Positions 1 through 6,861 of a stretch of DNA of 40,435 nt are shown piece by piece. The notes under the pieces were generated by a model. The model did no database searches, had not been told where the DNA came from, and saw nothing but the letters and a program-made list of their open reading frames with translations. Within the stretch, counting starts at the first letter, position 1. Every line of letters starts with the position of its first letter. A program made the translations under genes and the position numbers. This stretch comes from an uncultured Chloroflexota bacterium. Its GTDB lineage: Bacteria; Chloroflexota; Anaerolineae; Aggregatilineales; Phototrophicaceae. Location: contig CAIRDJ010000451.1 of NCBI GenBank assembly GCA_903877335.1, forward strand, positions 1 to 40,435, read 5' to 3'.

Positions 1-228
1 GCGATGGAGTTACACTACCCGTATCTCCTGTTCTATGGCACAGCAGATGCGCTCGTCCCCCCACAAATGTCAGAAAAACTGTTCGAGCAGGTGGCTTCAG
101 CGGACAAAACATGTCACGCCTATGAGGGTGCCTATCATGAAACCATCAATGACCTGTGTAAGGATGAGGTACTAGCGGACACCCGCGCATGGATTGAAGC
201 GCGGGCATCCAAAGAGCAAAGTGCTTAG
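1..228 (+). CDS. alpha/beta hydrolase, C-terminal part (monoacylglycerol lipase-like)
   Basis: The gene enters from the left edge, so only the last 75 codons are visible. They match the end of a serine alpha/beta hydrolase of the monoacylglycerol lipase/lysophospholipase type. The acidic member of the triad lies in the segment YGTADALVPP (the D after GTA), and the catalytic His is in YEGAYHE. The nucleophile elbow (GxSxG) would lie outside the window. The family hydrolyses acylglycerols or related esters, usually in the cytoplasm. The stop codon overlaps the stop of the convergent AIM24 gene by four bases (TTAG), so there is no room for an intergenic terminator. The family call is fairly safe; the substrate cannot be read from this piece. 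Confidence 0.8.
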   Translation, partial: AMELHYPYLLFYGTADALVPPQMSEKLFEQVASADKTCHAYEGAYHETINDLCKDEVLADTRAWIEARASKEQSA

Positions 229-911
229 CTGGATGATGATTTAGGCAAGAATTGGTAGATTGACATTGCCAAGTTGTAAAGGGGCATGGTTTGTAACCAC
301 ACACGACCGGGACCTGTCAACTTGGCGAGGAACAAGCCTTCGCCACCTAAGAAAATGTTCCCCAAGCCCTTGACCATTTCGATGTCGAAGTCAACCTCGG
401 TGTCCATCATGGCTATGTGACCAGGATCGACCTTGAGCACCTCACCGCGCGCCAATTCACGCTTGACCACCTCGCCGCCGATCTCGACAAAAACCACACC
501 TGGACCGGTCAGGCGTTGCATCACGAAACCTTCGCCACCAAATAACCCCGTCCCCAACTTACGCCGAAAGTGCATCTGCATTTCTACGCCTTCTTGTGCC
601 ACCATGAAGGCATTGCGTTGTGCGATCAAGGATTGTCCTGCCTTCAATTCAATTGCAAGCACGTTACCGGGCATATCTGGAACGAAGGCAATTTGTTGTG
701 CATCGCGGGTGGCGGTGTAGGTGGTCATGAATAATGATTCCCCTGCTAAAGCACGCCCTAGCATTTTGCCTAAGCCACCCTTTCCGCTGGTTTGCATCGC
801 GATGCCATCATCCATCCACGCCATTCCACCCGATTCGGTGAATACAGATTCCCCTTTATCCAGGGTGATTTCCACCACTGGCATTGTTGTTCCACTGATT
901 TCATACTTCAT
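225..911 (-). CDS. AIM24 / TIGR00266 family protein
   Basis: This 228-residue protein has the all-beta, glycine-rich pattern of the TIGR00266/AIM24 family. It opens with MKYEISGTTMPVVEITL and repeats blocks such as GGEGFVMQRLTGPG (middle) and GGEGLFLAKLTGPG (near the C-terminus), the internal duplication typical of the family. There is no signal peptide or membrane segment. Length is usual for the family. The bacterial function is unknown; the yeast homologue is a mitochondrial protein linked to membrane organisation. The start is the ATG at 911, preceded by a GAGG at a somewhat long distance. Two near-identical 14-bp repeats lie directly upstream (927-958). The gene is divergent from the GTG-started gene at 1016 and converges on the hydrolase at the left edge. 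Confidence 0.88.
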   Translation of the reverse strand: MKYEISGTTMPVVEITLDKGESVFTESGGMAWMDDGIAMQTSGKGGLGKMLGRALAGESLFMTTYTATRDAQQIAFVPDMPGNVLAIELKAGQSLIAQRNAFMVAQEGVEMQMHFRRKLGTGLFGGEGFVMQRLTGPGVVFVEIGGEVVKRELARGEVLKVDPGHIAMMDTEVDFDIEMVKGLGNIFLGGEGLFLAKLTGPGRVWLQTMPLYNLAMSIYQFLPKSSSS

Positions 912-926
912 GAGATTGATCTATCC

Positions 927-958
927 TCTATTCACACAATATGTTCTATTCATACAAT
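927..958. repeat. tandem 14-bp direct repeat in the AIM24 promoter region
   Basis: TCTATTCACACAAT (927-940) and TCTATTCATACAAT (945-958) are identical at 13 of 14 positions and start exactly 18 bp apart. They lie 16-47 bp upstream of the AIM24 start codon, in a short divergent spacer. Two copies close to two helical turns apart suggest a site for a regulator that binds twice, but no known operator is recognised. Confidence 0.5.
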
Positions 959-1015
959 ACATCAAAACTATCGTAATGTTGCTAGGATTTTAAGAAAAAG
1001 AAAAGGTCGAACGGC

Positions 1016-1627
1016 GTGCAGGAACCCATCACGATTTTATATACCCAGAACCTTCGTGGAGACTTCATGCTTTTGCCACGCATGGCGCGCTTGTTATGGC
1101 AACTCAAGCGCACCGCGACCGGCATCACGCGGGTCTTTGATATGGGGGAGGCGTGTTCACCAACTAGCTCACTGTGCGAGTGGACGGAAGGGCGGGCGGT
1201 TATCATCGTGTTAGATGCGATGGGATATGATGCCATCCATGTGAATGGCTACGTCAGCGAGAATGCACGAGAGAAACTGGCGGAGAACTACTTGCATGCT
1301 GTTCTGGTTCACGCTGAACAAAGTTACACCGATGATGTATTGCAGTTCGGGGCGCATCCTCTCCCCAACAGAGTACACATTCCCATTCAAACTTCGCTCC
1401 CTCCTCATCCTGACACGTTAACATTCCCCCTGCCTGTGCTCTCGGCAGGGCAAATTGGGCGGGTGGTCTTGACGCGGGATGAAGGGCAACCTGTTTCGCA
1501 ATTTACCTTGTTTGACCTCCCCGCAGATGTTCTGCCAGAGCCAACCATCATGGCAACCATTGACTTTGTGATGGATGAGGCACGTTATTTTCAAAAGGTG
1601 AAGGAGCGACAAGCTAAACTGAATTAG
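1016..1627 (+). CDS. degenerate 5'-nucleotidase/metallophosphoesterase-like protein
   Basis: This 203-residue protein starts at a GTG with AAAGG about ten bases upstream. The N-terminus resembles the start of UshA/5'-nucleotidase-type metallophosphoesterases: ITILYTQNLRG sits where the family has ITILHTNDxHG, FDMGEA where it has xDxGDxxxG, and MGYDAIHVNGY where it has LGYDAxxxGNHE. The metal-binding Asp, His and Asn-His residues of those motifs are all replaced. The protein then departs from the family and ends at about one third to one half of the usual length of the catalytic domain plus C-domain. No signal peptide is visible. I infer a non-catalytic relative rather than an active phosphatase. 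It could also be an unrelated protein with chance resemblance. Confidence 0.55.
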   Translation: MQEPITILYTQNLRGDFMLLPRMARLLWQLKRTATGITRVFDMGEACSPTSSLCEWTEGRAVIIVLDAMGYDAIHVNGYVSENAREKLAENYLHAVLVHAEQSYTDDVLQFGAHPLPNRVHIPIQTSLPPHPDTLTFPLPVLSAGQIGRVVLTRDEGQPVSQFTLFDLPADVLPEPTIMATIDFVMDEARYFQKVKERQAKLN

Positions 1628-1757
1628 ACTTGTCGCGCAATCCACAGGTTGAATGAGGCACGGATGGCACAGAATGTCAAAATGCTCACTGGAATTTTAG
1701 GGGTGGCGTGGCTAACATGGTGAGTCTTGATCTACAGTGTAACAGGTAGAGACAATC

Positions 1758-2039
1758 ATGTTAGAAAATCTGCAAAAGTTCCCACTGATTAAATGGGCAA
1801 ATCATCATCCCCGTTTAGCCGCTTGGTTGGTATTGGGAACAGGGATGGTGGCAATGTTGGCTTATGAAGCACGCGATGTTGGGTTGCTGTTTCGGCAATG
1901 GGTCGCGCTGATTATCGCGACCGTTTTGGTGGCGGGGGCGTGTGTGTGGATCATTAGCTGGGAAGACGCAGACGAACAAGACTTGCGTAAAGCAAGCGAC
2001 GAGCATCCTAAAGCAACCGAAAAAGAGCATGACGCATAG
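1758..2039 (+). CDS. small two-helix membrane protein of unknown function
   Basis: This 93-residue protein has two probable transmembrane segments, about residues 20-37 (LAAWLVLGTGMVAMLAYE) and 46-67 (QWVALIIATVLVAGACVWII), joined by a short charged loop. A strongly acidic and basic hydrophilic tail follows (WEDADEQDLRKASDEHPK). An AGGTAGAG ribosome site sits just upstream of the ATG, which supports the start. I recognise no family. It may be an inner-membrane accessory protein. It converges on the lipoprotein gene at 2098. Confidence 0.7.
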   Translation: MLENLQKFPLIKWANHHPRLAAWLVLGTGMVAMLAYEARDVGLLFRQWVALIIATVLVAGACVWIISWEDADEQDLRKASDEHPKATEKEHDA

Positions 2040-2097
2040 CGCATAGCTGTCTTGTAATGCTAGTGCGGCGCACGGTTAGCAGGATCACCACGAGTGA

Positions 2098-2625
2098 TTA
2101 GGGGTTGGTAGGTGGGCGAACCAAAATTCGTACATCATTCACCCCGCGCGTCCCCACCCAAAACGGTTGAATCAATTCGTAGGGGCAATCTCCTTCGGTT
2201 ATGAACTGAAGTTCAATTTCTAAGATGCCCTGTGCGATGCCATAGCGCAACACGTCGTGGCGTGCCGTGCATCCCCACCCATACGACCATAACCCTGCTA
2301 GCATGCGCTTGCCATCTTCAAACTCAAACGGATGCCGTGTGACGGGTTGGCGACAGAGACGACTGTGATCGGCAAGGTCATAGAACTCAATGTGTTCGCT
2401 GGCGTTGTGCAAGACAAAAACACGCTCGCGTGCATCATAAGCTGCTTCAAAACAAATTCCCAATAGGGTCGCGGTTTCATCTGACCATGGATAGCGTGAG
2501 ACCGTCGCTACAGCGGAGGGAGACGCGACGGGCGCGGGCGTGACCGTGGGTAAAGGTGGCAAGATATTGCAACTGCTGATAGAAATAAGCGTGACAAAAA
2601 GCAGGCACACACCAAGCCTGTTCAT
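2098..2625 (-). CDS. hypothetical lipoprotein
   Basis: The 175-residue product starts MNRLGVCLLFVTLIS and has a clear lipobox (ISSC) with Cys19, so it should be exported and lipid-anchored. A Pro/Ala/Val-rich linker follows the cysteine, typical of surface lipoproteins. The mature part (about 140 residues) contains several cysteines but matches no family I know. The ATG at 2625 is preferred over the TTG one codon upstream because AAAGGT lies seven bases before it. It is divergent from the metallophosphoesterase at 2737. Function unknown. Confidence 0.7.
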   Translation of the reverse strand: MNRLGVCLLFVTLISISSCNILPPLPTVTPAPVASPSAVATVSRYPWSDETATLLGICFEAAYDARERVFVLHNASEHIEFYDLADHSRLCRQPVTRHPFEFEDGKRMLAGLWSYGWGCTARHDVLRYGIAQGILEIELQFITEGDCPYELIQPFWVGTRGVNDVRILVRPPTNP

Positions 2626-2681
2626 CAACCAAACCTTTGCACTGTTCTAAGACGTAGGCTACTATAATACTATGAAACAAG

Positions 2682-2715
2682 TTGCCATTGCACTTCCTTT
2701 GGCAATGTGTTGCCA
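2682..2715 (+). promoter_or_regulatory. overlapping inverted repeats in the metallophosphoesterase leader
   Basis: TGGCAA-TGTG-TTGCCA (2700-2715) is a perfect 6-bp inverted repeat with a 4-base loop. A further TTGCCA at 2682-2687 can pair with the same TGGCAA, so two hairpins are mutually exclusive. The element lies 22 bases upstream of the start codon at 2737, which has no clear Shine-Dalgarno. It could be an operator or an RNA leader structure. Confidence 0.35.
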
Positions 2716-2736
2716 GTTATTTGAGTACAAACCAAG

Positions 2737-3465
2737 ATGAAGATTTTAGTAATTTCTGATATTCATGCGAATCTAACTGCGTTCAAGACGGTCTTAGAAC
2801 ACGCTAAAAAGCAATGGGATTATGTGTGGTGTTTGGGGGATGTCGTTGGATATGGTCCGGATCCGAACGAATGTGTGGACTTGTTGCGCTCCATGCCCCA
2901 TCTATGTTTGGCGGGCAACCACGACTGGGCAGCACTTAACCGCTTAGACATCCGTACATTTAATCCAGACGCGCGCAAGGCAGTTCAGTGGACGCAAGAG
3001 ACGTTACGCGCCGATGTTGTCGCCTATTTAGAAGCGTTGCCCACCACTTTCGTCATCGAGAACTACACCCTGGCGCACGGAAGCCCGCGCGAGCCTGTTT
3101 GGGAGTACATTCTTGAGCCGTTGGTGGCGGGGTTGAATTTCTCCCATTTTGCTACGGACTATTGTCTGGTTGGGCACACCCACCAACCCATCATCTACGA
3201 GCAAATCGGTGAAGAAGAGGCAACGGCTTTCCCACCCAAATATGATAGACCGATCAAACTCAATGGACATCGCCAAATCATCAATCCGGGCAGTGTGGGG
3301 CAACCGCGTGATGCCAACCCCAAAGCCGCCTATGCCATTCTTGATTTGGAAAACGCCACCTTTGAGCACCGTCGTATCCCTTACGATATTGAAGCTGTGC
3401 AAGAGCGAATGCGTGCCCATGATATGCCAGAACGCTTAATTGTGCGTTTGGAGCATGGTTGGTAA
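2737..3465 (+). CDS. metallophosphoesterase (calcineurin-like, YfcE/Phosphoesterase_2 type)
   Basis: This 242-residue cytoplasmic enzyme carries every motif of the calcineurin-like phosphoesterase fold: SDIHAN (Asp8, His10), GDVVGYGPDP (Asp35), GNHDW (Asn61, His62), AHGS (His114) and GHTHQP (His147, His149), followed by NPGSVGQPRD. The GYGPDP and NPGSVGQPRD signatures place it in the small bacterial phosphodiesterase group related to YfcE. These hydrolyse phosphomonoesters or phosphodiesters with two metal ions; the natural substrate of this type is generally unknown. Length is normal and all metal ligands are present. It appears to be a single-gene unit between the divergent lipoprotein gene and the gene-free spacer at 3466. 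Confidence 0.9.
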   Translation: MKILVISDIHANLTAFKTVLEHAKKQWDYVWCLGDVVGYGPDPNECVDLLRSMPHLCLAGNHDWAALNRLDIRTFNPDARKAVQWTQETLRADVVAYLEALPTTFVIENYTLAHGSPREPVWEYILEPLVAGLNFSHFATDYCLVGHTHQPIIYEQIGEEEATAFPPKYDRPIKLNGHRQIINPGSVGQPRDANPKAAYAILDLENATFEHRRIPYDIEAVQERMRAHDMPERLIVRLEHGW

Positions 3466-3572
3466 CACGCCACCATCCAGTTTAATTTCCACCATGTAAA
3501 CGCAACGGTAGTCCTCCACCTTGTGGTGGGGGCTATCAGTGTCTGCACGATGCCCCTACCTGGCGAAAACGG

Positions 3573-3595
3573 CACGCTCGGTCGTGATTCCCCGC
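3573..3595 (+). repeat. 23-bp dispersed repeat, copy 1
   Basis: The 23 bases beginning CACGCTCGGTCGTG and ending ATTCCCCGC are identical to 32769-32791. The match stops abruptly on both sides. A chance 23-bp match in a window of this size is very unlikely. The second copy abuts a transposase remnant. Confidence 0.75.
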
Positions 3596-3713
3596 AGGCT
3601 CTTGGTTTTGGGTGCGGGTGGTTTGGTCAAAACAGCGCTCTCGTCCAGAATACATGGCCCATCAATTAATGTTGTCCGTAGGGTCGCCCCTACAAGGTTC
3701 ACAATGATTTATT

Positions 3714-3739
3714 TAGGGGCAGGATGCATCCTACCCCTA
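3714..3739. repeat. 26-bp near-perfect palindrome
   Basis: The core AGGATGCATCCT (3721-3732) is a perfect palindrome. The arms TAGGGGC and ACCCCTA extend it to 26 bp with a single mismatched pair. It lies between convergent genes, where such GTAGGGG-type repeats may serve as bidirectional terminators or be copies of a dispersed REP-like sequence. Confidence 0.6.
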
Positions 3740-3891
3740 CGCCTCTAGCCCCACGATTGCTTTCGCTCTCCGTTTGAGCAGTGTGCGGATAACGATCTTT
3801 ACCCTAACCTGTGATTCACTGACTCGTTTCTGGTTTCAAAGATTGCTCCCCTTCTGAGCAGGTTTAATTCCGCTTGACCTGATAGACAACC

Positions 3892-4608
3892 TTATTGCTG
3901 CGACATATGCCAAGCGTTCAACCGTTCACCGCTAATTCCGCGCCCATCCTGTGTTGCGAGTGTCAAGAAGGCGGGGGTCAACCGCATAGGGTCAATCCAC
4001 TGTTGTTTTAGTGCCTCTGAGTAGTTGTACTCAGACATAGGGGTGTGCATATACATGCCGGGGGTGATGGTGTTCACGGCAATCTGCCGCGCCTTACCCT
4101 CAATTGCCATACACTTCATGAAACCTTCTAGGGCGTGCTTGCCTGCCACATATGGGCTTTCTTCGTCAAACCCGACTACCCCTGACCGCGACGAAACAAA
4201 TACAATACTCCCCCCACCAGCTGCGGTCATCGGTTCCCAGACGGCTTGCGTGAGGATAAACGCCGCTTGAATGATGACTGCTAATTCTCGTTGGAAGTCT
4301 GCTAGGTGGATCGCCAATAGCGGGCGGTTGACCAGAATAGCAGCATTGTGTACCAAAACTGACGGAACGCCGCACCACGTCACAGCTTGTTGTGCCACAG
4401 CTTGCGTATGTTCTCCGTCGGATAAGTCCACGGTGAACGCCGTGCTGTTCGCCCCAAGCTCTGCTTGCACAGACTGGAGTAAATCCGCTTTGACATCCAG
4501 CAATGCAACGCGCATTCCTGCTGTCACATATGCCTTGGAGATGGCGTAGCCCAATCCCTGTGCTGCCCCCGTGACGATTGCGGCCTTGCCTGCTAGGCCC
4601 ACCGACAT
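3892..4608 (-). CDS. short-chain dehydrogenase/reductase (SDR)
   Basis: This 238-residue protein has a complete classical SDR signature: TGAAQGLG (residues 13-20) for nucleotide binding, HNAA near 87-90, the catalytic Ser in VSSRSG, and Tyr153-x-x-x-Lys157 (YVAGK). Asp38 at the end of the second beta strand favours NAD(H) over NADP(H). The C-terminus (GERLNAWHMSQQ) departs from the usual VDGG ending. It should oxidise or reduce a small alcohol or carbonyl compound. Its ATG overlaps the stop of the aminotransferase by one base (TAATG), so the two are translationally coupled. It is the last gene of the minus-strand block that starts at the GntR regulator. Confidence 0.88.
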   Translation of the reverse strand: MSVGLAGKAAIVTGAAQGLGYAISKAYVTAGMRVALLDVKADLLQSVQAELGANSTAFTVDLSDGEHTQAVAQQAVTWCGVPSVLVHNAAILVNRPLLAIHLADFQRELAVIIQAAFILTQAVWEPMTAAGGGSIVFVSSRSGVVGFDEESPYVAGKHALEGFMKCMAIEGKARQIAVNTITPGMYMHTPMSEYNYSEALKQQWIDPMRLTPAFLTLATQDGRGISGERLNAWHMSQQ

Positions 4609-5771
4609 TAGGTTAGCCCCCGAATAAGAATTCGAAAGCGCTCTAAACCCAGGTCAAGGTCCGGAGAGCTGCGCGTGAGAGCTGCTCGAATGAAACCTTC
4701 CCCTGCGCCACCGCCGATCGTACCGGGTTGAAACACCAGCTTGGCGTGTTCGCGGGCGTATTCCACAAATGCTGCACTTGATAGCCCCGTTGGACGGATG
4801 TCTACAAATACGTAATATGCACCTTGCGGTTGGCTATACGGCAACGCCAATTCATTTAAAGATTCCATCCACAGATGGCGACGGCGGTCATATTCCTGAA
4901 GTTGCGGTGCAAACCAATCGCGCGGGTTGGTCATGATTGCCAAGCCACCGTACTGAGTGATGGTGTTGGCACAGATCATCATAGCGTGGTGGAACGGTAG
5001 CATCGCTTCCATGATTGATTCTGGTGCCGCAATATAGCCCAAACGCATTCCGGTAATGGCGAAGCTCTTAGAGAAGCTATTGATGGTGATGGTGCGTTCC
5101 CACATGTTGGGTAGGCTTGCCATCGTGATATGCCGATGTCCGTCGTAAGTGTAGTATTCGTAAATCTCGTCAGACACCACTAGTAGGTCATGGCGCTTGG
5201 CTAAGTCGGCAATTTCCAGCAGTTTTTGTTGCGACAGCACGGTTCCGGTGGGGTTGTTGGGGTTTACAACAATGATTGCCCGGGTACGTTCTGTTATAGC
5301 TGCTTCGAGGTCGGCAACATCTATGGTGAAGTTGGTTTCAGGGCGGGTCGTTACAGGTACCAACTTCCCACCGAGAATGGCGGCATCACGACTGTACTCG
5401 TCATAGTGGGGGGAAGGAGTGATCACTTCGTCGCCGGGGTCAAGTAGCGTCATAAGCGTTACCATAAGGGCCTCTTGTGCGCCGGAAGTCACCAGAATTT
5501 CCGATTCTGAGTTATAACGTGCGCCGTTTTCACTGAGCAGTTTGTCGGCAATAGCCGCCCGCAACTCTGGGATGCCGCGCCATGATGTGTAGCGAATCTG
5601 ATTGTTGGACAGCGCCTGTTGCATGGCTTCGTAAACAAACGGTGGCGGAGAGAAATCTGGCGTACCACTGCCGAGGTTAATTAAGCCTGGAATCGGTACA
5701 GAGGTCTGTTTGCCAAGCACCCCATAAAGTGACATAGCGCGTTTTGAGAGGTATTTTTCCATGCTGAACAT
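4608..5771 (-). CDS. class I/II PLP-dependent aminotransferase
   Basis: The 387-residue fold-type I enzyme shows NPNNPTG (residues 170-176), SDEIYEY with Asp201, and the PLP lysine in NSFSKSFAITGMRLG (Lys235). The conserved C-terminal Arg that holds the substrate carboxylate lies in the AGEGFIRAAL region. Length is normal. It would move the amino group between an amino acid and a keto acid in the cytoplasm; substrate is not predictable. Start ATG 5771 follows an AGGA and lies seven bases after the oxidoreductase stop; an in-frame ATG at 5762 is an alternative. It is homologous to the aminotransferase at 18765 in the opposite block, so this locus holds two complete paralogues plus one truncated one. 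Confidence 0.92.
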   Translation of the reverse strand: MFSMEKYLSKRAMSLYGVLGKQTSVPIPGLINLGSGTPDFSPPPFVYEAMQQALSNNQIRYTSWRGIPELRAAIADKLLSENGARYNSESEILVTSGAQEALMVTLMTLLDPGDEVITPSPHYDEYSRDAAILGGKLVPVTTRPETNFTIDVADLEAAITERTRAIIVVNPNNPTGTVLSQQKLLEIADLAKRHDLLVVSDEIYEYYTYDGHRHITMASLPNMWERTITINSFSKSFAITGMRLGYIAAPESIMEAMLPFHHAMMICANTITQYGGLAIMTNPRDWFAPQLQEYDRRRHLWMESLNELALPYSQPQGAYYVFVDIRPTGLSSAAFVEYAREHAKLVFQPGTIGGGAGEGFIRAALTRSSPDLDLGLERFRILIRGLT

Positions 5772-5778
5772 TAGTAGT

Positions 5779-6861
5779 TTATCCTGTAATTTCAGTAAGT
5801 TGAATCCAGCGGCGCTCGGTGGACGACTGGCGCACTGCGTCCATGGCCTGTTGGGTTTTTAATCCATCAAAAAAGGTTGCGCCTGCTTTTAATGCGCGCC
5901 CTTCCCGAATCGCGGCGGTGAATTCCTGCATCAGACCAACAAACGACACATTCCAGATGCCCTTGTTGACCCCTGGTAAAGTGGCGTTGGAGTCGCTGAG
6001 GGTTAACTCTTGAAATGGCTCACCATGGCGTGCAACGCGCAGCACTTCATCATCGTTAGACAGCAAAATTGTACCCTCGCTGCCGAAGAACTGGACGCTG
6101 TTGCCGACATTGTGCCGAGCGGCGCCGCTCAAGAGCATGTTGACCACTGCGCCGGACTGCATTTCCATTTGAAACTGGGTGAAATCATCAGCGGTGGCAG
6201 TGAATGGTTGTCCGTTGTCCTTGCCAATCCGTGCTGGCACCAGTGTGCGTAGATCGCCGTTGACAGCGCCAATATCCCCAAGCCACCACCGTAATAGGTC
6301 AATCTGATGAGAGCCGTTTGCCCCCATCCGCCCGCCGCCCATCGCCTCATCTGACCACCAATCATTAAACGGGCGAGAGGCCAAGTCGCCCCACGAGTTG
6401 GAAATGTTGACCACGGTGACAAAGCGTACTGTGCCGATGGCGCCCTCATCTAGCAAATCCTTGAGCTTGCGGCGCGTGGGGTTAAAGCGCAATTCGTGAC
6501 CAATCATATGGAGCTTGCCCATCACCTCGGCTTGATCGAGCATGGTTTGCGCCTCGGCAGTATTCATGGCGAACGGTTTTTCGCACAAAACATGGGCACC
6601 GCGCTCTAATGCCCGCAGTACCATAGGCATGTGATAAACAGGAGGGGTGGCGATCCCTACTAAATCAAATGTTTGCTCGTCGAGCATTTGCTCCCAATTG
6701 TCATAGGCACGTGGAATCCTAAACGCATCCGCTGCGGCTTGTGCGCTTTCTAGGCGTGCGCTGGAGATGCCGGTTACGGTTGCATCTGAGATATTGGCGA
6801 GCGCTGGCAGGTACGCTGCCTTTGCAAAGCTTGCCCCGATAATCCCAACCTTGAGGGTCAT
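5779..6861 (-). CDS. Gfo/Idh/MocA family oxidoreductase
   Basis: This 360-residue protein begins with a Rossmann NAD(P)-binding strand (LKVGIIGASF) and has the family hallmark EKP (residues 94-96). The C-terminal alpha/beta domain contains GGGRMGANGSHQIDLLRWW, where the His is the expected catalytic-pocket residue. These enzymes oxidise or reduce sugars, inositols, amino sugars or related cyclic alcohols. The start codon overlaps the stop of the TIM-barrel gene (ATGA at 6858-6861), which indicates coupling. A second member of the family lies at 12018 in the same block; the two are distinct paralogues. Confidence 0.9.
   Translation of the reverse strand: MTLKVGIIGASFAKAAYLPALANISDATVTGISSARLESAQAAADAFRIPRAYDNWEQMLDEQTFDLVGIATPPVYHMPMVLRALERGAHVLCEKPFAMNTAEAQTMLDQAEVMGKLHMIGHELRFNPTRRKLKDLLDEGAIGTVRFVTVVNISNSWGDLASRPFNDWWSDEAMGGGRMGANGSHQIDLLRWWLGDIGAVNGDLRTLVPARIGKDNGQPFTATADDFTQFQMEMQSGAVVNMLLSGAARHNVGNSVQFFGSEGTILLSNDDEVLRVARHGEPFQELTLSDSNATLPGVNKGIWNVSFVGLMQEFTAAIREGRALKAGATFFDGLKTQQAMDAVRQSSTERRWIQLTEITG

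Larger units (their letters stand above)
3466..3891. other. gene-free spacer between convergent genes, repeat-rich
   Basis: This 426-bp gap separates the metallophosphoesterase from the SDR, which converge on it. I see no credible gene. It contains one copy of a 23-bp repeat also found near 32.8 kb (3573-3595), several CCCCTAC/GTAGGGG motifs (about 3550, 3686 and 3735) and a near-perfect 26-bp palindrome at 3714-3739. A weak five-bp hairpin (TGCTC/GAGCA, 3844-3860) lies about 30 bases beyond the end of the minus-strand SDR operon and may act as its terminator. Confidence 0.6.
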
